Assembly (NCBI GenBank): GCA_033060915.1
Contig: CM065377.1
Span: 56,010,683-56,074,682, forward strand
DNA: 64,000 bases
Source: Euryodendron excelsum
Taxonomy: Eukaryota; Streptophyta; Magnoliopsida; Ericales; Pentaphylacaceae
Direction: 5' to 3'
In this document: in pieces, positions 10,757-21,800 of the stretch
Layout: each line of letters starts with the position of its first letter
How positions within the stretch are numbered: position 1 is the stretch's first letter
The notes under the pieces: model-generated
What the model saw: the letters and a program-made list of their open reading frames with translations, nothing else
Told to the model about the DNA's origin: nothing
Database searches by the model: none
Position numbers and translations under genes: made by a program

Positions 10757-12640
10757 AGAATTTTGAATGCCGAATGACGAGTAATTATTTCCAATTGTAC
10801 ATTTTTATATTTACTCTTAAAATCAACAGAGATGAACCTTAACTAAACTATGTTAACTAATTTCTTCTGGAATAGTTTTTGTACAGTGAAAATTGACATG
10901 ATTTTAGACAGAGAAGTATCTTTTCTCCCTTCCCATTCTATAATACTATAGATAGATTAAACGAGGATTTTATATAATTTTCTTTATCTGTTCTCATATG
11001 ACGACTGAAAAATTTACAGCTTAAATTTTTCTCAAATCAATGGCCACCTTTTCGTTTTCTTCTTTTTTGGTAATGAGGAACCCTAAGCAACAACCTTAAG
11101 CAAAGCCAGATTGTACCCACCGCTGCAACTTAGACCGGGAAACGAAAGCGAAAAGCGTTAGAAAAAATAAAAGTAAAAAACATGGCTAAAAAATATAGGG
11201 AGAAACAAGAAGCAAAAAATAATTGAGAAATTTAATAAGAATCTTATTAAGAAACTTTTGCAGAACTTAAAGGAGACCTTTAAGAAATTTAGGAAAAATC
11301 TTTGAAAAACTTAGTGCAAACTTGAAATAATTTTATAGATACTTAGTTAGAACTTAAGGAAAAAAAATGTATAAAAATTAATATTTTGAGTTTCCTCAAG
11401 TTTTCCTTTACAACTTGTTTGGAACTTAGGAGAGGGAAGGCAAGGGAAATGAAAGGAATGGAAAGGAAAAATGAAAAAAAATTATCTTCTATTCCCTGTT
11501 CAATTTTGTAAAGAAAATAAAAAGAAAGTGGAAGGAAATAAGAGAGAGAAAAATAGATAGTAATTTTAAAATTTTCCTCCCTTTCTTCTCTCATTTTTCT
11601 CTTATGTAGAATCAAACAAGAGAAGAAAAAAGAGAGAAAAAATTTTCCTTTCCCATCCCTCCCCTCCTCCAAGTTCCAAACATGTCCTTAGTTTCCCAAG
11701 AGTTTCTGTCAAGTGTCCTAAACGATCTGTAATTGTTTCCCAAGAGTTTTCGAAACATTTATCCTATGTTTTTCTAAAATTTCGAACAAGTTTTGTAACC
11801 ATATCGGGACTGTATTTTCCCTTTCCCAAATGAGTTTTCCTGCAACTATGGCTTAGACACCAAATACATTGTTATCCTTAAGCCACAAGTATTAGATGAG
11901 CTCGAGAGATACTAAAAAAGTAAACTCACACGAGACGTCCAGGTTTACAGTTGCGTCTGAGTACCGACTCCACACCACTCAGCTATCCGTTCCAGTTGTC
12001 AATGCCCTAATTGTGTGATGGAATGGTATATCATAATGTCGTATTGTATTATGAATTTAGACCATGATAAATAACTCGATGATACTGAAAAATACAAATA
12101 GAATTTATCATCAGAATGATGTAGTTGAAAAAGATCCATTCACTTTAAAATAAAACATGACGGCTCTTAATTACAATAATACTATAGCCATATCATTATG
12201 ATGGAGTTTTCTATAAAAAAATTTCTGAATGAATAGCATTTCTCGCTTCTTTTTTTATTTTTATTTTATATCGTTCTCAGCATATCACATCTCCAAGCAG
12301 GTGGTGGTTGTCATCATAATAATTTTTAATTAAAATAATGGTACCACCACATATTTTGGTAGAGTCCGCATATCACATTGGGGTGGTTGTTTAGTCTATT
12401 CTATTTAAATTCTGTATGACAACAACAAAGGAGTAGTGGCAGGCAAATTTCAATACTTTTATGACTAATGACTAAGGAACGAACAGTCAAAATATTGAAT
12501 AATTCAAAATTGATAGGCCAAATATCCAAAGTCCAACGTCCAAATCCCAATTAGCACATCCACGTTCACGTCCAGACAACCCATGACATGCACATACTAT
12601 ATTGGAATCAAAATTTTCGAAGCAATTCAAATCTACCAGT
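10757..12640. other. Intergenic/promoter region upstream of the kinase gene
   Basis: About 1.9 kb between copia 1 and the first kinase exon. No coding sequence is supported. It contains a MITE (11416-11684) and otherwise AT-rich DNA. Confidence 0.55.
11416..11684. mobile_element. MITE with TGTTTGRAACTT ends, copy 2
   Basis: Starts TGTTTGGAACTTAGGAG and ends CTCCAAGTTCCAAACA, about 14 bp of terminal inverted repeat. The interior is purine-rich then pyrimidine-rich. Same family as 2221-2433. It lies about 1.1 kb upstream of the kinase start codon. Confidence 0.55.
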
Positions 12641-12644
12641 CCGA

Positions 12645-12654
12645 TATATATATG
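12645..12654 (+). promoter_or_regulatory. Candidate TATA box of the receptor kinase gene
   Basis: TATATATATG, 134-143 bases upstream of the chosen start codon. Spacing allows a 5' UTR of roughly 100 bases. Assigned by position only. Confidence 0.35.
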
Positions 12655-12787
12655 TATATCTTTAGTCATTACTGCTACTACTACTGCTACAACGACCACA
12701 CTAACAGCTCTTATGTTCCATTTTTCACCCATCTTTCAGAAATCAGGAAGAAGAGACAGTGAGCTCAATCAATCCCTCTTGAAAACA

Positions 12788-12881
12788 ATGCTCCCCAGAA
12801 AGGCTGCTGTGTTTCTTATCCTTGCACTGAGTTGCTTCTGGTTATTGAGGTTTTCTGAGTCAAAGTTGCCCCCGGGTGAAG
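12788..12881 (+). CDS. Kinase exon 1 (signal peptide)
   Basis: Encodes [18 protein letters not shown] and a short stretch ending LPPGE plus one base. The charged start, hydrophobic core and small residues before LPPGE are a secretory signal peptide. The donor is GAAG/GTAAGC. The next exon begins TGGATGC, so the split codon makes Val and the join reads LPPGEVDALQQI, the usual start of the mature LRR-VIII ectodomain. It lies 22.3 kb from exon 2, so it is easily missed by gene finders. Confidence 0.88.
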
Positions 12882-15800
12882 GTAAGCAGATTTCCCATTT
12901 TATATTGCTGGGTTCTTTCTGTTTGAGTGCCAAGAAATATAGAAATTTGGAGTCTTTGGTTTGTCATTATCTGGTTTCGCTTAAACAGAGCCTCGAATGG
13001 CGTTTTGGATTAATTGAGTTGTGTTTTGCGGAAAATCCAGACAATAGGGAACAAAAGGTCTAGAAATTTTCTTTATTTTCCCTAGTTTTAACAAGAACCA
13101 AATGTAAGACAAGTCTTCTTAGGGTGGCTCACTTGTCACATGTATAAAGTATATACATATATATCTCTAATATATATTATATATTTATCTATTTGTTAGT
13201 TAGTTATGAGTGATCATAGAGATAGTTGCCCACTCCATGTGAAACACTAGTGATGGTTGACTAGGCCTATCAAGTCTCCACTATCAGATAATGATTCCTT
13301 GATGAAAGGAACCAATAAGAATAAAGATAATGGTCCCTAACCTAGCAGTTATATATTACTTGTGATATCCATCGTTCAAGAAATTAAGTCCTGCATAGGT
13401 TAGAAGATCCTATCTATAGAGCGTTCTGTACACAAATAGTGTGAGAGGGAAATAATTTATGTTTGCAGAAGCACAAAAAATAAGTTTACTTTAACAACAA
13501 TAGCTGAATGTTAGTACACATATATTTATTAATATATAATCAATATTTTAATTATATATATGCATATATATTACGGTTATTATATATATGTATAATTTAT
13601 CTTATATTTTGGTATTAGAGCCACCTCTAATTCATGTTATTCAGTATATAAATAATGTATAGTTCATGCTATATTATTGCCACATGTATAACTGCAATCG
13701 TTTGAGTCGGTGAGCATATTAGTCAAACATGTAGAAACGATTTGTTTAAATTGTCTAATAGATTCATTAAAGTAATCTTATGATTCAACGTGATTGTACT
13801 GAAAGCATTATTATAATGACATACAAGTATTCGGCACCATTAGGCAAGCCGACTTTGTGGTTCCATGAGCCTGAGGTTGTTATATATGTTTTTGTATCTC
13901 TATATGTATAATGATTGACTTGACGGTTTGAATAATATATATTTATACAGAAACTGTGTAGTTATGGAAACCGAAATTGTATGATTCTGATTTTGATATT
14001 ATTGATGCGTTCTATTTATGTTTTTGTGACTCAAGTCTTGTGACTTGACTGAAAGTTATAAAAAAAAAAAAAATCAGAATGTCATGTTATCACATGTATG
14101 ATGTTATTTGATTGTGTAAATGAATATACATGATGACCCCATCACATTTATGCAACTGTTATGCACGTACGTCATTGCTTTCTATAAATTATTCAGTAAA
14201 ATCTCTACATGTATCTACATGTGAGTATCTTATAATTTGAAAACTTCTGTAAATATATATTTTGTGGCTTTATATGAAAATCATATAAGAATTTTTCTGA
14301 AAAGTTTCTGGACAGTGGGGATATTCTGTAAATAGTCCATGAGTATTTTTGAAAGAATTTTCTTCCAGCATATATTTTCTGTAAATAATTTTATTTGCAA
14401 ATTTTTTAACAAAATAAAGGACTATTAACAAAAATGTTACCAAAGTATTTTGGGGACAATAATTCATGCTCTTCAATTATTAAATTGTGTTTTGTCCCAT
14501 TAAAGATTATTTTATGCCATCTTGAAAAACTTGAGCATTACATTAGTTTAAGAATAACCACAACATCTTGAATTATTGTAATGTGTAATATTAAGTTATT
14601 GTTACCACATTCAGAAAGGGTTATTTAACTATATATTTAATAGCGTATATTTATTGCAATTAAATTAATGAAAATAATTATTTGGGCCCATAGGTAAATA
14701 ATTATTTGTTATTAATTTAATTGTGATATGATAGTAAATTTAACATTAAGATAAGATTTTTCTATGTCTATAGATAGAGAGATGTTTTATTTTGGTGTAT
14801 GTTATTTACTAGTCTTATCAATACAGTTTAAGTAGATTCAATGCATATTGCTACTTTTACTCACAGGGAGGTTTGAGTTTACTTTACTTTTATTATTATT
14901 TCATAGCATAATATGTTATTGGTTATTGCAGTTATTCCTACTACATTTTTTAATACTGAATCATCTCGTATTCCATTCTTGAGTGGTGATAATTTTTCTG
15001 ACTGGAAAGATAAAGTACGTTTGACATTGGGGTGCATGGGCCTTGATTTAGTGCTCCGTGTGGATGAACCACCCCCCCTGACTCGCTCCAAAAACTACAA
15101 AATGGAGTTAGTTACCCCGCAAGAGTACGGAGGTCGCGATGAAATATAAATTAGAAGATCCGGTATCGTTCTCTCCCAAAGGACTTAACCAAATATAAGT
15201 TCTAGCACTCAACTCACACTAACCTAACCTAGGATCGAATTACAATTAAAGAAGGGAATTTGATCTAAAATAAAAAGGAAAATAAAAAGGACCGTAAATA
15301 TTATGGGTTTTGATGATGGTTTTGAATTACTAACCTATTGCAATGAAAATAAAAATAATTAACACTAGACAATTAAAGTAAAGCAAAATGAAAATAGAAT
15401 TGAAGCAATTAAAGGGGAATTAGGCTCAAATAATCCAATCACTCAATTTCATCCAAGGTTTCCAATTGGGTTTATTACTCAAATCAAACACAACATTTAA
15501 GTGCGTTTGATTCGGAGAATTTAGCTTTGAAAACCGATTATTCTCAAGCAATTGAAATAAGATACATGTTCGATGAGGAATCAAAGGTTAATACCATCGA
15601 TTCAACTTAGTCAATACCAAATTTTTGGTTTGTGCATTGATTAGCCAAACATAGTCAATAACCTAGGTTTTCTAAGGCATCTTCAATCAATTGTTGGGAA
15701 TAAATTTCTAGAAATTGTGGAGTTTTTGTCTAGTCAAAGGTCCTAAATTAATACCATCGATTTGGGTGATCAAAATCCCCAAACTTAGTCAATAATTCAA

Positions 15801-18800
15801 ATTTTCTAAAATTCCACATCTAATTGCTAGAAATTCAAATTCTAGAAAAATATGGCAATTAATTCATGAGACACCTCCATTGAATTCTTTGGATTATTTG
15901 GGTGATTTTCACATTTAAACCCAAGTTAAATTACTAGCTACTTGAATACATCATAAAAGCTTGTAAAAATGAAAGAGAAGCATAAAGAGATTTAAATCTA
16001 AAATTAACTACAATAATAAGACTGTTTGGTTACAAGAAAAATGAGAGAAAATGCAAGAAAGTGCAAGAAAGTGAAAGAAAATATAATATAATGAAGAAAA
16101 TTACAAGTTTCTACACTATACTACAATTACAAAGCTAAATCTAAGCTAAAAATGAAGAAAAATGGAAAAAACTAACCTTGGAGAGCTTCTCCTGCCGCCC
16201 CATTGCTCCAAACTAATCCTAACTACACAAAAAACCTATAAAAAAATCCTAAAAACTGACTCGCTCCGAAAACTACATAATGGAGTTAGTACCCCGCAAG
16301 AGTACGGGGCTCGCGATGAAGTATAAACCGGTAATCCGGTATCGTTCTCTCCCAAGGGACCTAGCCAAATATAGACTCTAACACTCAACTCACACTAACC
16401 TAGCGTAGGAGTGAATTGCAATTATGTGGGGAATTGAATCTAAGATAAAAGGAAAAAGAAAAGAACCGAAAATCTTTAGGTTTTTTATGGGGTTTTGATT
16501 TACTAAACTAGAGCAATGAAAATTAAAGCAATTAACTAGGCAATTAATTTAAATGTAAAGCAATTAAAATGGAAAGCTTGGATATGTTTGATTCAATTCA
16601 CCAATTCACAACAAAAATTTCAATAGAGGATTTTTATAACTCAAATCAAGAATCACACCGTGGATTCTTGATTCAGAATATTTTGACCATAAAACCTTGA
16701 GTTCATATTTAGTTGAGTGTAGAGATTAAACAAATTAATAAAACCCTAAAAGCAAACTTTGTAATTGTGCAAGATTTATACCAATTATTGAATTGTGCAT
16801 AAATATTACCAAATGAGTTATGAATTTAAGTTTTCAAACAAATCCAAGACCTAACCAAATAAAACTATACAAATCTATAAATAAAACTTTGAAGTTCATG
16901 AATCCCCATTGAAAGACTTGAAAATCCTTGGTGGATCTTCATAATCACACCCAAGAGATGTTTAGCTACTAGAATCCATAATGAAGAGTATAAATGAAGG
17001 TAAATTTAACATTAAACTAAGTAAAATTAGTGTTTGGTTGCTAAGAAAGTGAGAGAAAATGGCAAGAAAGTGAAGGAAAATACATTACAATAAAAGAAAG
17101 TTATAATTTCTATTCCTACATTAACATTACAAACATAAATCTAAGCTAAAAATACACAAAAGCATAAAAACCAACCTTGGAGGAGCTTTTCTCGCCACCC
17201 CCTTGGCTGCTACAAACCCAAAAAATCTTCCTCTCCTTCATTTTTTCGAACAACAAAGCTTTTAAGCTTCAGATCTGTATCGACCGATCCATCAGCACTA
17301 TTCATCGATCGAACGGTGATTGTAACGTTCGATCGGTCAATTCACTGTTTTTATTGTTCACGAGTTCTGTTCACCGATCGATCGAGCACTGTTCATGATC
17401 AATTGGGCACTGTTCACGATCGATTGGTTACTGTTCACCGATTGATCGGTAAATCACCCTCTCTGAAGTTTGCCAAACCAATCGATCGGTTACTATTCAT
17501 CCCTCTACCTTGAACCTTGATTTTGACCACCTTAGAAGCCGATTCAGTTGATGCACATTAGAGAACAAATTGTAGCTCTTGAAGTGTTCTTTCCAATGGC
17601 ACAAAAATCAACTCAATCGGATATCGAAATAAAAAGATATGGCCTAAATACCGAGACAGGTCTGAATTTTCATGAACAAATTATTCGCCTTGAACCCGCT
17701 TTGATTATTCTTACTTTCTTTTTGCCTTTATTAGCTTATATAACCTACAAAATACATACAAAACATACTTAAACAAATATCTAACTAAAATAAGACAATT
17801 AATTACAATATAAGTCTAACAAAGTACAAATTAAGGGCTTATGATTACACTTTTAGGGTGTAATAAAAAACGCAGTTTTGGATGCAAAAAATGTATTCTA
17901 GATGAACAGTAACCGTCCAGACAGTAAATAGTACCGTTTGGACGGGTACTATTCATCACTATTCGATCCCAAAAATTTTGAACCTTGATTTGACCACCCT
18001 AGAGCTCGATTCAATCGATACACATTAGAGGCAAAGTTGTAGACTTGAAGTCTTCTTTCCAATGACCCAAAAATCAGCTCAATCGGATATCGAAGTAAAA
18101 AGTTATGGCCAGAATATCGAGACAGGTCTGAATTTTCACGAACAAATTATTCGTCTTGAACCCGCTTTGATTATTCTTGCTTTCTTTTTACCTTTATTAG
18201 CTTATATAACCTACAAAATATATACAAAACATACTCAAACAAATATCTAACTAAAATAAGATAATTAATTACAATATAAGTCTAACAAAGTACAAATTAA
18301 GGGCTTATGATTACACTTTTAGGGTGTAATCACCCCCACAGAATCAAGTACGCTAATTGAGAGGGCTGCATATGAGCGGTGGGAGCGATCCAATCGCCTA
18401 AGTTTGATGCTCATTAAGTCCCACATTAATAAGGGTATTAGGGGTTCAATCCTCAAATGCGATAAGGCAAAATGTTTCATGAAGGCTATTGAAGAGCAAT
18501 TTGTGAGCTCTGTTAAGGCACTAGCTATCACTCTAATGAAGAAATTTTCAGGCATGAAACATAATAATACTAGAAGTGTGTGTGAAAATATCATGGAAAT
18601 AAGGGATATTGCGGCTCAACTGAAAGCATTGGAGATAGAGATTTTTGAGTCATTCTTGGTGCATTTTGTCCTTAACTCTCTTCCTATGGAGTATGGTCTT
18701 TTCAAAATTTCCTATAACACACATAAGGAAAAATGGTAAGTGAATGAACTTCTGACCATGTGTGTTCAAGAGAAAGAAAGGCTGAAACATGAAAAAGCTA

Positions 18801-21800
18801 AAAATCGCTAATTTAGCAGTTCATGTAAAGGGGAAGAGTCACAAGAGTAATGGTGTTCCTCAAGAGAAGAATGGAAAAGTGTCAATGAAGCATTATGGCA
18901 ATAAGGGTGCATGCTTCTTTTGCAATAAAAAGGGACACATGAAGAAAGATTACACTAAGTATAAGAAATGGCTCGTAAAATAAGGTAATCTCTTATCCTT
19001 TGTGTGTTATGAATCTAATTTTGTTGATGTTCCTAATAATACATGGTGGATTGATTCTGGTTCTACAATTCACATTGCCAATACTATGTAGGGCTTTCTC
19101 AGCCTAAGGAAACCGACAATACGTGAACAAAGTATTTATTCAGGAAATGGAATGCTTTCACATGTGGAGGCTGTTGGGACTTTCAGACTGGTTTTAAAAT
19201 CTGGTTTTATTTTGGATCTTGAAAACACTTTATATGTTCCATCGTTTTCTAGAAATTTGGTTTCTATTTCTAAATTAGTACCTTTTGGATTTAGTTTCAA
19301 TTTTAGTGGTACAAATTTTGATTTATTGCAAAATAAAGCCATTATTAGCAATGGTTTTTTAGATGATAGATTATTTAGATTTGATTTAAATCTTAGTTTT
19401 GAAAATAATCTTTCGACCTTGCATGATGGGATTGGCATAAAGCGGAACATTATTAATGAGAATTCCTTTATGTTATGGCGTAGGAGATTGGGACACATCT
19501 CCAAGGAAAGAATTAAAAGATTGGTAAATGAAGGAGTTTTAAATGCTTTTGATTTTTTTGATTTTGGTACTTGTGTAGATTGCATTAAGGGGAAGCAAAC
19601 CAACAAGTTCACTAAAGGTGCCAAGAGGAGTTCTGACACTCTTGAGATCATACACACAGACCTCTGTGGATCATTTATTCCACCTTGTTTGAATGGTCAG
19701 AGATATTTTATCTCATTCATTGATGACCATACATGATATATGTATCTCTGCCTCTTATTTGATAAGGTTGAAGCACTAGATACTTTTAAAGCCTATAAGG
19801 TAGAGGTAGAGAGACAAAATGAAAAGAAAATCAAAATCGTAAGGTCAGACAGGGGTGGAGAATATTATGGGAGGTATACAGAATCAAGACAACTATCAGG
19901 TCCATTTGCTAGGTTCCTTAAAGAAGATGGCATAATTGCTCAATATTCAATGCTTAGAACACCACAACAAAATGGTGTGGCTGAAAGTAGGAACCGCACA
20001 CTTATGGACATGGTGAGGAGCATACTAAGTCATTGTAATATTCCTATAAATTTATGGAGTGAAGCCTTGAAAACCATTGTGTATATATTAAACAGGGTTC
20101 CATCTAAAGTTGTTCCAAAAACACCTTTTGAATTATGGAAATGATGGAAACCAAGTTTAAAACATCTACACATATGGGGTTGTCCAGTTGAGGTGAGGGT
20201 TTATAACCCATATATGAAGAAACTGGACCCAAGAACAGTTAGCGGGTTTTTCATTGGGTATGCGGAAAACTCCAAAGGATTTAGGTTTTATTGTCCTTCA
20301 CACACACCTAGAATTGTTGAAACTAGAAATGCTAAATTTCTTAAGGATCTTTAAACTAGTGGGAGTGGTTCTCTTAGAACCATTGAGTTTGAGGAAATAA
20401 GGGATCCCATTGAGAATTCAATTAGGGAAGTGGTTGCTCTTCCATCCCAAATTTTAGATATCATTGGAGAGCAACTAACTCAAGAACAACCACTCCATGA
20501 GGAACAAATTCAAGTAGAACCTCCCATTCCAAATTTACAAGAACCAACGAGAGTAAGAAGATCCTCAAAAGAAAGGAGATAGTCTGACTTTGATATTGGA
20601 CCTAAAGATGATCCTAGTTCGTTTTCACAACCCAAGAATGGGGACAATTCCACCTTATGGCATGATACCATGAAAGAAGATATGGAATCGATGGCTAAAA
20701 ATCTAGTTTGGGATCTCGTTCAATTGCCAAAAGTGTAAATGGGTCTATAAGACCAAAAGAGACTCTTCTGGTAACATCGAACGATATAAGGCCAGACTTG
20801 TAGCCAAAGGTTTCATTCAAAAGGAAGGGAGTGATTACCATGAAACCTTCTTTCCAGTTTTTAAGAAGGATTCATTTAGGATTATCATGGCATTAGTAGC
20901 TTATTTTGATTTAGAGTTACTACAGATGGATGTGAAAACGGCTTTCGTGAATGGAGATCTTGAGGAAGAAATATACATGATTCAGCTTGAGAGATTTGCT
21001 TCTAAAGATAATCATTTGGTTTGTAAGTTAAAGAAATCTATATATGGTCTAAGACTGGCCTCCCGCCAATGGTATTTAAAGTTTCATAACATTGTTACTT
21101 CATATGGCTTTACGGAGAACATTGTTGATCAATGTATATACCTTATATGTGGATGATATTTTACTTGCAAGCAGTGATTTGGGTCTGCTAAGTGATACAA
21201 AAGTTTTTCTTTCTCAAAACTTTGAAATGAAGGATATGGGTGAAGTCTCTTATGTCATTGGCATTGAGATTCACAGAGATAGATCCCAAAGGATATTGGG
21301 ACTCTCTCAAAGGACCTACATTGAAAAAGTTTTGGAAAGATTTAATATGAAATCTTGCTCACCTAGTGTAGCACCCATTGTCAAAGGCGACAAGTTTACT
21401 CTAATTCAATCACCACAAAATAATTTGGAATAAGTGCAGATGAAGAGCATACTTTATGCATCAGCAGTTGGCAGCTTGATGTATGCTCAAGTTTGTACGA
21501 GACCTGATATTGCATTTGTAGTAGGATTGTTGGGCAAATACCAATGCAATCCAAGACTTGAACATTGGAAAGCTGCCAAGACAGTCATTCAGTATTTGCA
21601 AGGAACCAAGAACTACAAGTTGACATATAGACATATGGATTCATTAGAGGTGATTGGATATTCAGATTCAGATTTTGCTCGATGTTCAGACACTAGAAGG
21701 TTTACTTCAGGATATATCTTTCTTCTTGCTGAGGAGCTATATCTTGGAGAAGTATCAAGCAGTCCATAACTGCTTCATCCACTATGCAAGCAGAATTTAC

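Larger units (their letters stand above)
15079..18332 (+). mobile_element. Solo LTR B (interrupted by LTR C)
   Basis: Starts TGACTCGCTCCAAAAAC and ends TGATTACACTTTTAGGGTGTAATCA. It is flanked by CCCCC (15074-15078 and 18333-18337). This fits a 5-bp duplication but is weakened by the natural C run. Deleting it rejoins copia 2 Gag as [18 protein letters not shown]. Without the nested C copy it would be about 1.64 kb. No internal retroelement genes are seen, so a solo LTR is the best reading. Confidence 0.78.

Noticed and set aside
12602..13063. Open frame read as a stand-alone 153-residue protein
   Set aside because: Its central part is kinase exon 1; after the GTAAGC donor at 12882 it only reads through intron.
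17548..18250. Two similar open frames with a C-terminal hydrophobic segment
   Set aside because: They are the repeated 3' parts of solo LTRs C and B, not a gene pair; there is no start context or domain.
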